64,000 nt of DNA from Lucifuga dentata (Eukaryota > Chordata > Actinopteri > Ophidiiformes > Bythitidae). Shown here piece after piece: positions 28,534 to 40,584 of the stretch (position 1 is the stretch's first letter; each line of letters begins with the position of its first letter). The stretch covers positions 189,662 to 253,661 of the forward strand of contig VXCM01000448.1 in NCBI GenBank assembly GCA_014773175.1. Reading direction: 5' to 3'. The notes below the pieces were generated by a model, which did no database searches, had not been told where the DNA came from, and saw nothing but the letters and a program-made list of their open reading frames with translations. The translations under genes and the position numbers were made by a program.

Positions 28534-28818
28534 GCTCAGGATCCTCTGTATGGTCTCCTTACGACAACTTCTTTTTAAATGGGCAAGATAACTGTCATCA
28601 TTCTGATTGGTTGATAAGTGGAAAGCTGTGATGGACGTGAGGTTTAACAAAAGAAGAGGCTCGAGTTGTCTTCGTCTTTTTGTGTGTTTTGTAGGATTCA
28701 TTCACACAGTTGTGCTTTTAGCTGATTTCCACAGGCCTGTCAAAATTTGTGAATATTGTATATATTTGTCTGTAAATTCTTTGTATCTTTGCATCTTCTT
28801 CCAAATCTAAACAGTAAA
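28534..28818 (+). terminator. brca1: brca1 3' UTR with candidate AGTAAA polyadenylation signal
   Basis: Sequence after the TGA at 28531-28533 holds no AATAAA for about 300 bases. AGTAAA at 28813-28818, a known weaker variant, is the first plausible signal. The true 3' end could lie further downstream. Confidence 0.35.
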
Positions 28819-30133
28819 ATTTGACAGCAGAAAGCAGCTTGCCTGGCTGATTTCTTGAGAATCGAAGGAGAAAAATAAGAGTTTGGGAGGTGCTGGGTTT
28901 GTACTGATTTCTGCCTAGAACTAATTTCTCTCTACATGTGTTGATTTTGATACACTGATTTCGGAGGCTACAGTATCATTTTAGTTGCTACTGTTGCAGT
29001 TTGTTCTGTTGCATTTCACATATGACTCAACATGTTAATTGAGAAATTGGGGAAATTGTTGAAAATGATCATATTTACAGTATTATACCATAGTTCACAC
29101 AGTCATATTGCCCATTCATCATACTGAACAGCAAACAAAGCGTTTTAAATCCAGTCCAAATACTGCAGATATGATGCAAAAAGGAAAAATTATTTGTTTA
29201 TTTCCTGTAAGAGAAATGGGAATTCATGGACAGAATAATGTATTTGCTAGTGCTTCAGAGGAGTAAAACAGTTTTGCTGAGTTCAGCATTTATCTGAGTT
29301 AACCTGCTTTTAAGACAAACACCACACAGCCTCAGTGTGAAAACACAGACGCTTTTAAAGCCCCTGTAGGTCAGAAATTAAAGAATGAAAAATCGTAACC
29401 TTTGACCATAGCTGAGACCTCTCAGCACGCTCCATTTCATCCTACGGGGATTTAGTGGGAAACGATATTATTCTTGACTTCCCAGTGTTAAATGTCATCT
29501 CAGATCTTATGTTTTTTAATAAGACCTTGTCATCCATGTTCTCCAATGTTGTTGCTGCTGGTGCACGGTTCTGCTGTCATTTGCAAATCCCTGGTGTATA
29601 CAAGCTTTCTGGAAAGCCTGTATCTTTGCTGATGAGGGGCAGTGTGTGCTGGAGGAGGAGGAGGCAGCGGCATTAGGCTCTGCCAAGACTTTCTTGAATT
29701 ATTGAACAGCCAGTGTGGGAATAAAATGAGAGAGAACAGATTTAGAGTAAAGGGTGAAACAATGACTCTCCTCTATATGCGGTATACACACTCTCATGTG
29801 GCCTAGAAACTAAAAGTCATATCAAATTAGGGAACATTAACATTGTGCTGTAGAAGATAAAGGAAATCTAATAATAACTGTGCTAAGCATGAGTAAAAGA
29901 CAGATCTTAGACAAAAGTGCATCATAAATCATTTTCTCTATATCAATCTTAATACCTCATTGAGTAAAACCTCATGTCTTAAACATGTTTGTGTTGATAT
30001 TGCAGGTTGTAATAGGTACAAGTATAAGTATGCAATGCATATTTCATGCATTTATGTTAGAGCTCGACTGATATTATTGGCAGATATTTATTTGTATTGT
30101 GTGTATGTTAGCAGATATACAGAGAAACAGACA

Positions 30134-30264
30134 GCATTTTCTTTTTTAATTTAACTTTTTTTTTTTTTAATTCCTTGATAATTTGTCTCAATTGCAAANG
30201 CATTTTCTTTTTTAATTTAACTTTTTTTTTTTTTAATTCCTTGATAATTTGTCTCAATTGCAAA
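30134..30264. repeat. Exact 65-base direct duplication around a single N
   Basis: The 65 bases from 30134 to 30198 (starting GCATTTTC, ending CAATTGCAAA) recur at 30200-30264, separated only by N at 30199. The exactness and the single N point to two overlapping contig ends that were not merged. Confidence 0.85.
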
Positions 30265-30509
30265 ATATCCTGGTTCGGAACTGCAGTTGTCTTAATTATT
30301 TATAGCCAAATATAAGGAATCCTCACCAAAGTGACTGGTATGGGTTTTTTTTTTTTTTTCATTAGCCCATTACCTGATTTTCTTTTGAATATTGATATTG
30401 ATAAGATTCTAGCTTATGCCATGTGATTAATATGCTCTTTGATACTCTGCTCTATGATCAGCTCTTAATCTTCATCTTTCCAAATTTAAAAAAACCTCAA
30501 TGTGGGCAA

Positions 30510-30547
30510 TAATACATTTACATTTACATTTACATGTACATTTACAG
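30510..30547 (+). repeat. (TTTACA)n short tandem repeat
   Basis: Six-base units of the type ACATTT repeat about six times with one TG variant. The tract lies in the brca1-rnd2 spacer. Confidence 0.8.
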
Positions 30548-31822
30548 ATGTGCAGTCTAGTGTAGGTTATACACTTAAAATATACTAAGAAGAAATGTGT
30601 CATTGCTTCATATCATCATGCTTTACATTTTATAGTTTCAGATTAGATTATGATTTGAATGATGATTGATTCATGATAGATTGATGATGATTAGATTATG
30701 AACAGAAACAGCCTTTTGCAGACTTACTGCTAAATTAATAATGGCGTTATGTTTAACTGTTTAATGGTTTTAGTAGCCCAGAAGCTGTGAATTCCAGCTC
30801 TGCAGTAAGTGAAGCTTTTAGACTTCCCCTTGCTTTCCTCGCTTGCATTCAATAAGGGTGTTAAATGTTAAGCCTTAAACGCACACATAATATTCATGTG
30901 GCCTTCAGTGGCCTGTGCAACATTTCATGACATGTTGTAGCTGAGCACTACTGCCTTTATCCTGTTGTGAATTCTAGTGAGCAACTATTTTGTATTTTCT
31001 ACTTCTAGAATTTTCAAAATTTCCAAACTCTAAATTGGAGGCACAAGCTTTTTGACAGTATTGGGTGAGAAACTTTGTATCTCCAATTTTGGGGATTTTC
31101 ATTGTTAATCTCTGAACATCATTGATTTTAGAATAAATTGATTATTTTACTTTAACAGAGATTTAAATGTAGGACTTTTACTTGCAATGCCCTGCATGAT
31201 TATCCAGACTTCTAAGAGTAGATATTTACTATAATGTCATTACTGTTGGCTGCTGGGCAATTTCCTAGTAAAACAAAACAATTTGACTGGCCGGTTATAC
31301 ATCCTGTAATGTTTAGAGCTGAAGAATAAGAGTTTCACTGGTCACTACATTCCCTTCATGACTCCAGGCATGTTTTACTTCTGTCATTTGGATTAAAAAT
31401 GGGCCCAATTCTCACATACTGAATCAAGCCTGAACAACAAGTACTCAGTATTTCCCCACATATGGAAAACATACCATTAATAATATATGCTTCTACTTAC
31501 AGCGCTAACACCTGATCCCTCATGTGATAGTGGTCTGCACACTTGTCATAGTAAACTATGGTAACTACAGTCAGGTAATGTGGTGGGAAGCCACAGACTG
31601 TTGAAATGCAGTGGAAGTGAATGAATAAAAAACTGTTTTCAAGGATAAACAATCTGCTCCTATGACATTTTAAACTTTTCTAGTAGAATGATGCAACAAT
31701 GCAACAACTTCCTCCTCAAGGACACTAGTCTGCTTGAATGACTGCACCCTATACAATCCCTATAGATGTTGGCTTCAAGGCTGAAGTAATGACCAGCTTC
31801 CTGTGTTGCAGTGTTAATAATT

Positions 31823-31853
<31 letters not shown>

Positions 31854-32794
31854 GACACGCAGTGCTCAGAGAATGTAATCTTGCTTATCTGCTGAAGCAG
31901 GTCAAATTTTTCCATTTAAAAATCTATTTGTCTTTATTTTCAAAGCTGTGTTCTTTAGCTCCAGAGCATAAGCTTTTTCATGCACTCCCAGTCTATCGAA
32001 AATAAAGAAATTTTAATTATACCACATATAAATATCAGTAACTTTGCTATCTCATTAACATATGTTTGCTGTCAGTGGTATTCACTTCCATGACAACACA
32101 TTTCATCTAAAAAGCCAGGTGGCTGAAAATACAGAGTGAGGCCAGAAGAAATGGGAATGTCAGCGCGTTTGCTCTGAGGCCTTTTAAATGCCAGATGTGC
32201 GATGGCAAACACAGCTGATTTTGCAGTGCGGAGCCGCAGTGAAGCATACGTTTACCTCAGTGCCTCTGTCAGAGTCTTGGTGCAGTTTGTTTTACAGTTA
32301 ACCAAATTATTTTAGTAATTTGTTGGTTTGATCAAGACGAAGGTTATAGTGACAGTTTTTTGAAGAATAAAAAAAATGTTTCATGTGTCAAACCTAACCT
32401 CAGTCTGGGAGATATTGATTTTTTTTTTTTTTTTTAANTTTTTTTTTTTTTTTTTAATCTCGTTTTTGTAAATCCTTTAAACCCACTGGCAGCCACATTT
32501 TATGAAAAAGTTTCCAAAAATGCAAATATCAGGTTTAATTTGATTGAAATGTGCATAAAATGACATTCAAGACACTTAGAATATTTCCATTTGATCATTT
32601 GATACAATGGTGCAGCCATAGTTAAAATAATAAAAATCTTGAGTTTGAATACTTAGTATTAAACATAAGGAGAGTTGATTGATAAGTTCTGACCCTGACA
32701 CATGAGGAAGTGAGGTTAATCTTTTTGTGGAATAATGTTCTTTTGGAATTTTTGCATATCAACAGCATTAATTTCACTCAGCAATTATAACTGA

Positions 32795-32882
32795 AGAGGT
32801 TCTCAAACTGTGGCATATGTGCCGGGGGTGGTACTTGAAGTGTGCCCCCTGATGGAAAACCTTTGTGGACAGCCAAAACAAA
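32795..32882. mobile_element. hAT-like terminal fragment
   Basis: AGAGGTTCTCAAACTGTGGC followed by a G-rich GCCGGGGGTGGTAC matches the general form of hAT (Charlie-type) ends, GGTTCTCAAACTGTGGT. A second copy of this end occurs at 49700. The other terminus was not found, so the element is truncated or too diverged to delimit. Confidence 0.45.
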
Positions 32883-35770
32883 ATTGTCATGTAGTGTGGA
32901 AAATGCTTTTTTCTTGAGGGAATTTTTTTTTATGGCAAACTCAGGTCTTGAAGGTTTAACATGCTTTTTCTTAAAAAAAAAAAAAAANTTAAAAAAAAAA
33001 AAAAAGTATTAAATAATTAATAATAGTCTCCTCTTTGTTGTTCTTATCTTGGATTTAATGGAACAACAATGCGGTTAACGTTTTGTACTTTTCATACAAT
33101 TATAGCTGTCATTTGTAAGCCAGCAGATAATTTTAGTGATGTATGATTATGTCAACATCAACTTTGGACTGTCCAAAAAAAAAAAAAAANAAAAAAAAAA
33201 AAAAAAGTGTCACTGATGCTTTTACTGTATAGTAAATATTCGATTTGTGCATCATTTACTGGTCACAAGGTTTCTCTGTATAAGGATGGCTCTAGTTTAG
33301 AGCCACTTTAACACTAAGTGAGTTATGGCTGCATGTGTGAGGGTCTTTGTATGAAAGTAGGTTGCTTGAGTCTTAATGCCTCAGAAGGAGCCGGCCTGCC
33401 CCAGTGTGGATGATATTTCTGTTGAGACGATTCACAGGAGAAATTAGCACAAAACAATCTGTTTGGCCATCTGGAATGTTTAAGCATATTTGTTTGCATG
33501 TGAGTCTGCACAACTTTGTGTGTGTGTTGTATGCAAACACATACAAGCAGATTGGTTTGTTGCTCTGAACACCTGAGGGCAGTAATTTCCCCACAGCCAG
33601 ATTCAGCATGAGCAAAGTGATCGCTTTTTTTTTCCGCAGTAACATTAGAACATGTGTTTGCTAAAGTTTGTTCACTAAAAGCCATAAAGTGTTTCAAATT
33701 TATCTTTGCTCAGTCTACAAGTAAAAAAAAAAAAAAAAAAAAAAAATTGTGATCCTTAACTTCACATTTCTCTCCTTAACATTATCATTACACTTATGCT
33801 TAGACTCTAAGTGTTGTGTTGGAGGGGTGTGGGACATTTGAATTGAATTGGAGCGGTTTCCATGGTGCATTTAGGTGTTGTCAGATTTGTTTGTACTTTA
33901 TTTCTGACACCTTTACCAGGCTACTCAAAAACAGGCTGAGCTATCAGGAGCTCACAAGCAACATGTTGAAGAATCACTTTGTGATATTGCTGCCGTTACG
34001 TATGTGTCAAGGGTCAAAAAATAGCCAAACTGACTCCATGACTGTATTTAAGGGCAAACAGCATAAAAATAATAAAATATATTTATTATGACGGTAGAAA
34101 CATTTCATGAAATAGCAGAAACATTGTGATAATGACAAAAACACACCATAAAATAAGTAGATGAGTGTACATTCAGACAGCTTAGAGTAAAAGATGAAGC
34201 ATAAAACTCAGGCATTGTTGCCCAAGTAAGCAGCCTGTGAGCCCAAACATGCTACTATATTGCCTAAATGAGTTTAATGCAGCTATTTTAGGTGCATTTT
34301 GAGTCTGATACTATGTGCACTGCACGCAGGCAGTAATGAGTGCATTTGTCTGTGATGATGACCCTGATTGCTCTCACGCTTTGCTGCTGTGCTTCGCACT
34401 AGTTGCTGGCCTCCAGCCTACATGGAGCTTTCACAGTGTTCTGGTATTTTGGTAAAAGTCTTTGGCTGAAACCAAAATCTCTGTCATGGGAAATTGTCTT
34501 GAACAAAATTCCTAAAGCCAGGTCATAGCTGGTCAAACTACAGTATGTAAAACAAAATTGATTGGGTAGCTCAGAGGTTTTTTTTGCAAATAAATCCATA
34601 CTGCCTCCAAGATTTTTTATTGTGAAACAATGACATTGAATTTACATAGTTGCAGAAATAACATTTCTGACAACAGAGGCTCTGCAGTATGTGCTTTGTT
34701 TACTCCTAGTCTAAATTTCAAGGGTTCAAGGGTTACACTTCTGAAATTCCAATTACAAAGACATCACCTTTGTGTTTGTGTGTGCATGCATGTGCACCAT
34801 ATGCTTGCTTACATTTGCACTTATGCATTTTGTTTTTTTGTGTATGTGCTTTCTTGTATCCACAAATTTGCCACCTTCATTGTTGCAGAGAGAGAACAGA
34901 AGGAGAAACTTTAGCCCTGGTGGACACAGAGAGCATATATTTTTAATCTGCTCAGTTTTACATACTGGTTAAATGGATCCTACATTTTTAATGACTCACT
35001 CTCTCCCTCTGACACGGCAGCCATTGTCCTGCCTTTGCTATATTGTGCAGCTTGTATTGGGTAGTTGATGCTTGTTGCTAGGGTTTATTTCTGTGAATTC
35101 CTCTTCTTTCTGATGGTAAAAGCAGGGGTTTGCATAAAAATGAAATGATAATAGAACACTGCTGCCAGCCATCTTCTACTCTTTGAGCATTGGGCTGCAG
35201 TTTTATGACTACTGACACTATGCAAGCAGGAAAGGCATTAAAGATGCAGGAGGGTTGAGCCTTGGTGGTCACTGATAAGTGCTACTTTATAGTAGGATTA
35301 AAATGAAAAATGGACCCCCTGCAAAGTGCATTTGTGTTAGATAATGGTGCATATAATAATAATGTGGAAAAAAAGTAATAAATCTAAGCAGATTACTGGA
35401 CACACTCAAAAGTGCCTAAACAAAGTTCCTTCCCTTGTAGGAAATAACGTGATGAATTTTACATGTTACACTTTAGGTAATCACACGTGAATTATTCACT
35501 TGACCTCCTGTGACTTCACAGTATTTGACATATTACAAGAGACTCCATACACGGGATTTAAAACCTGGATATTGCTGTTACATGGTACGCATTGTCAGCA
35601 GTTAAGACGCCATCCCAGCAGAGTTGATCTTTGTTTCTCTGTAACTGTATTCACCTCACATCCCTGGTGTAAATTCTGTGCGATTAGATGGGTTGACTGA
35701 AAAAGAAAAGAGTGGATCCTGAGAACATCCTGGATCCTGATAGCAGCACCATCCACCTACCACACTTCAA

Positions 35771-35915
35771 AAAGAAAACAATTATGTTTGCTTAAGTTCA
35801 TTTTAATTCATATTATATTGTGCAGTGCAAAGGCCACCGGTCAGCCCACCAACGCTGCAGCCCACCAGGAAAAGTCCCGCCTCTCCCGATAGCCAAACCG
35901 ACCCTGTGCAGGATC
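35771..35915. repeat. Dispersed repeat, copy 1
   Basis: The segment from AAGAAAACAATTATGTTTGC through GTGCAGTGCAAAGGCCACCG to CCGCCTCTCCCGATAGCC is closely similar to 52162-52300. The right half is GC-rich (Pro/Ala-like codons in either frame but with no open frame). I do not recognise the family. Confidence 0.6.
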
Positions 35916-37171
35916 GAGCTGAAACCTCACTGCTAAATACGAGCTCGCTTGGCTCTGCCATGATTTAAGTTCATGTTTTCAGATAACTACTTATTCCATG
36001 CCTTCTCCACTCAAACACACCTCTCAACAAAGTGAGATTCATCTGAAAATGCAAGATAAACTGTTAGCAACAAAAGCATAAACTGTGTCCTATTAGTTGC
36101 CTGTTGGCTAGAAAGATGAGAGGAATATGTGCTTGCTGAATATGTTTGCTCACTTCAGCCAAAGGCTAGAAAGACTCCTGAGTGACATCATTCATGTTCT
36201 CTGTAGCATCAACAAACATTTCAACTAAACTGGAAGTTGACTCAGTGCCTGAAGCTCAGGTCACTGCAACCAGCAACTGTTTCTTCTCACTTTTTCTTAA
36301 TGGTGCAAAGCTGCTGTTAGTATCAGAGTGCTGAGAGGGAAAATCAACTGTAATTGCATCATATTCCATTGAAGTACAGTTAGCCTGTGGATTTATTCTG
36401 TGATGATGATAATAATCAAATAGAGGATTGTATGTGGATCATAAACTTGTGTTTGGTGGACTAAACAGTATTCAGAATTACACCAGACTAGAATGTTCAC
36501 ATTTATGTGCACTATACTCTGATTTTTGTCCATACTACGATTAATGCAAAAATGTGGAGTAAAGCTTCATACAGGGATGGAATTGATAGGACTGCATTGT
36601 TATTCTGTGGCATTATGAGGGGAAGCACTCAGGTGAGGAAATGCATGCAGAGAATGCTTACACTGATTATAAACCAGCAGAGCATTTCCATATTTGAGTA
36701 AATCTATTTATAGTCGCATAATCTAGATCTGTTACACCAACCAAAAAAATAAATGAATTGCTTACCATAATCGAGAAGAATCAAAGTCTTAATGTGCATG
36801 TAAATGTGGTGAATGACATTAAAAGTCACTAGTGCTTATAGTAAATCATTGCAAATGCCATAGTGTGTATGCTATTTGTGGATTTGTCACTATCAGTGTA
36901 TTTCCTCTGTGTAAATGTCCTTCTCTCTCTGTTGACTGGAGGTTGGCTTTGGTCTGGCCTCAGGCCTGTGGTGCGACCTCTTGCTCCCTGCATGGCAGCG
37001 ATGCTGTGAAATGTCACTTTGCTGTTGCTCATACAGGCAGCGTGTTGCTGCAGGGCCTCTTTCATGGTGAAGGAGAACAAACGAACAAGAGCCACAGTTA
37101 AAGGTCAGAGATCAAGAATAGAATCCAGACCAACTGTATTCACTTTTGAATATATGAGGCATATTTTTACA

Positions 37172-37375
37172 TGTACAATACAGGCCAGAAGTTCAAGGCC
37201 AACCCCAGATTAAAAAAAAAAAAAAAAAAAAAANTATAAAATAAATGTAACTAATTAGTTTTCAAGAAGAATTTGTCAATAAGAGCACATTATGTAGCCA
37301 CTGTGTAAGAAATTATTTTTAATAAAGGCATGCCCAGTCTGTATTAGTGCACTGGCACTCCAGTTGTGCTCCAGT
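37172..37375. mobile_element. Internally deleted relative of the Tc1-like element
   Basis: ACAGGCCAGAAGTTCAAGGC plus an A tract, then ACTAATTAGTTTTCAAGAAG and GGCATGCCCAGTCTGTATTA, match the end of the 26487-27316 element (the second part to its reverse complement near 27090-27200). Most of the interior is absent and the far end is not found. A single-N joint at 37234 falls inside its A tract. Confidence 0.65.
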
Positions 37376-38904
37376 TCCAGATTGATGTTGCTCAATCGTG
37401 AAAATAATAGCAGTTTTGAAACGGGTGTTTCATTACAGCAGAATGTGTAATTTATTTTATGTGGGCTGGTTTTCACACCCCAAATTCCCTTTACAAAAGC
37501 ATGCTTACAATGCACTCACACAATGTGAAGCCATTTCAATTATGAAAATGTGTGAATGATATCAGTTCTCATATCTACAGTATATATTAGAACTGATTCC
37601 TAGTCAAAAGCAGTATTTCAGAGGATCCTGTGGACTGCAAAGGAGAAAATGTCATGGAATACTATACCAGCTATAGCTTTGTTATTATAAATTATAAACT
37701 TAAACAGATATCAGACTTAAAGTGCAGCCTGAAAAGACTACAACTTGAATACACTTTATTAAAAGCTCATTTTGAGCCACAGTTCATGCTGGCCCTCAAT
37801 ACTGAAAATTTAATCTAGTCTTTTACTTGGATAACAGTAAGAGTTTAAAGAAAATGTAATAGAATAGCTGACAATTTTTTATATAATCATTTATTTTTCA
37901 TACTTCATCAGGAATAGATTTCAAATTCATGTTGTACTGATAAAGTGTTGGATTATTTTTTGAATGCAGTTCAAATTAAAGTTGTGCAGTCGAAAAGCAG
38001 ATAATGGCGGATCAGGCTGTCATGGAGACGGAGTCTGTAAATTCACATTCAAAAAGAAAATAAAATCAAGAAATACATGTGTCTCCTTTTAAGAAAACTG
38101 TTCTTCATTTATTTTAATAAAATACGCAGTCATTTATTTTTTTTTCAGCAAGATCTGACTGGAAACAAGCCTGAAAAGTGGCATAGATGGCTGACATATG
38201 GATATTCCAAACACCTGTTATGAGAGATGAGTGTGTGAAGAATCAGATCAGTCTTGAGAATCCTTGAATGATTTTGTTATTTCATCTTTAAAGCCTGATT
38301 TTCTTCAAACATTTGAAAAATCTGCCAGTATATGAGAGTATTTCAGCCTGTTTCTGACAAATTTACATCCCTGGTAATAATAGTGTGAAACAAGACAGAA
38401 TAAGGCAGATCGCTGCTCTGGAAACATAAAAACGACATGATGCTAGACAATTCTTCTACACTTGATTATCATACGGTGCCGTTTTGCGTACTTCATATAT
38501 TCTCTGTAAATATCAAAGCCTCCTTTTTTGTTCACAGCTTGTCAGAAATGACAAAATTCACAAGCAAAAATGTTAAGTCTTTTTAAGTTAAGTTGTAAGT
38601 TTAAAGATGTAAGTCTTAAAATGAGCTGAAAATATAAATAATGTAGGTTTGAGCAAATTTAAGTCTGTTGCTTGAGCTAAACAAACTCACATAGATTTAC
38701 TGGGATCAGGTATTCTTTTATTGTTGCCAGTTTCAAGAAAAAATATGAATTCATTTTCTCTTTAACCTATCAGTGATCTACTTATTTATTGATCTATTTG
38801 CTTGATCTAAACATTTTTACCATTTTTTTTCTAGTAGAGGATAAACCATCTATATATGTATATAGCTTTATTTATCTGCAGAAAGTAGATTCATGGCTTT
38901 GTTT

Positions 38905-39551
38905 TTAAAGGACCAAACTGGCCATTTTGCATGTTTGAGCCTAATATATTCAATTTTCATACACGTAACATTACTGACAGTCATTTCTTAANCCATTTTG
39001 CATGTTTGAGCCTAATATATTCAATTTTCATACACGTAACATTACTGACAGTCATTTCTTAATTGACTGGAATGGTGAATTAAAAATAAATTTTCCTACC
39101 TTCCAGACCGCCATTGGTTTCAGTTCATTCTGGTACGCTATTAAAATCAACTTTTTGATATTTGAAATGTTCTTAGGATAAATAAAAGATCATCGCAAAC
39201 AAGATGTATATTCAGGTTTTGTTTAAAAGTTATGTAATTTTAGCGTTTAAGCGCAATAAAAAGCGCGGAGTGAATGTATGTCTTCACCGGGGCATATAGT
39301 CCCAAAAGAAGACATGCGTTCATGGAAAAATTTAAACATAAGGCTGCATAACTATTAGCAGGCGAAACATCGATTTTAAGGTGGGTGTGTCGCATGAATA
39401 TTTGATTTTGAAAGATTAAGAGATTTTGCAAAATATCAGGAAAGCTGAAATAAGCTTTTATCCTTTGGGAAATGATTGTCAGTAACATAACATGTATGAA
39501 AATTGATTATATTAGGCTCAAACATGCAAAATGGCCAGTACGGTCCTTTAA
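38905..39551. mobile_element. TTAA-flanked element, copy B (asymmetric form)
   Basis: The ends TTAAAGGACCAAACTGGCC and GGCCAGTACGGTCCTTTAA match copy A, with TTAA on both flanks. Unlike copy A, the right half is a different internal sequence (containing ATAGTCCCAAAAGAAGAC and GCAGGCGAAACATCG). About 68 bases near the left end are duplicated around the N at 38992, an assembly artefact. Confidence 0.8.
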
Positions 39552-39851
39552 AGAAATTTACTTTTTGTTGTTGTTGTTGTTGTTGCTATTGGCCAGTGTT
39601 TATCAGTGATTTTGCTGTGTCATATGAAGTATTATATTTTCTCCGAATACAACCTTTCTCATCTTCTCGTCCTCCTTAGACAAAATGTTCCCTGCCAGTA
39701 ACTGTTATGCTCCAATGAACTGAAAATTTCCGACCAAGACAAAAGCACGGATCAAAGATTTCCCATTTAAACACATTTCCCTGGAATAATGATGCAGGAT
39801 CGTGTCACAGCCAAATGAACATATGAGAGATGTTCAGCTACTCAAGTTTCT

Positions 39852-39857
39852 TTTATT
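39852..39857 (-). terminator. rnd2: Candidate rnd2 polyadenylation signal
   Basis: TTTATT on the + strand is AATAAA on the - strand, about 730 bases past the rnd2 stop. Other AATAAA hexamers lie closer (for example 40211-40216), so the choice is uncertain. Confidence 0.25.
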
Positions 39858-40584
39858 TCAGTTTCACATATACAACATCAGAGTCACCCTCCTCCTCCCT
39901 CTGTGACTGACCCAAACAAAATTAATTTAACACATCAATATTATGTGGTGAGTGATTATTCAACTTCCATGTTAAAAGCACTTGTGGTTTAAGAAAATTA
40001 GTGTCGTTTCAGCCCGGATTTTCTCTTCAGCTCATGATATGAAGTGGAACAAGAGAGTTAATTCCCTGACATTTATGTATAACTCGGATAACAGTTTGCG
40101 TGCATCTTGTTGTGCTTTGTTTATTAAACACTGAAAGAGAGAGAGAGAGAATAGCATTTCAAAACAGGAAACAACACAATGGAGGACAAGACCAGCACTG
40201 TTAGAGACAGTTTATTTTCTTTATCCTCTCTTGTTTTTCTTTCGTCCTTCAGTTTCCATTCCTCGTGCTCTCTCATCGTATTTTTGATCATTCTGTTTCA
40301 TTTCTTAAACAACCTATTTGCATCCATTTGCTCAAGTAAATCAGTAAAAGGAAAAATTCTTGTTTCCACTGCAATGGCTTGACTTAAAGCAAAGAGGGCC
40401 ACAAAGAAAAGTAACAATAAGAGATTTGCGATTCCTCAAAAGAAGTCCACAGGAGCATTCTGCTGCTTCATCACGTTGTCCTTTAATGCAGTGCAAAGAT
40501 TTAACAAGAATTCAACAATAAATTAAGTTCATGTGCAGTGTGACACGTGACCATTCATGTTCACGTTGCCCGTGCACTTTGGCC

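Larger units (their letters stand above)
28819..40584. other. Intergenic region between the brca1 and rnd2 3' ends
   Basis: This spacer of about 11.8 kb is AT-rich and holds no convincing gene. Open frames reach at most about 125 codons and show no recognisable protein or splice-linked partner. It contains simple repeats, homopolymer tracts with N joints (30199, 32438, 32988, 33190, 37234, 38992), a hAT-like end near 32795, a dispersed repeat at 35771-35915, a Tc1-like fragment at 37172-37375 and foldback copy B at 38905-39551. The rightmost part is probably the rnd2 3' UTR. Confidence 0.6.

Noticed and set aside
33323..33697. 124-codon frame on the - strand
   Set aside because: No recognisable motif, AT-rich intergenic context, and overlapping frames of similar length in the same place.
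28819..40584. A hidden gene between brca1 and rnd2
   Set aside because: No chain of splice-compatible frames and no known vertebrate neighbour (such as vat1 or ifi35) could be read; the region is transposon debris and AT-rich DNA.
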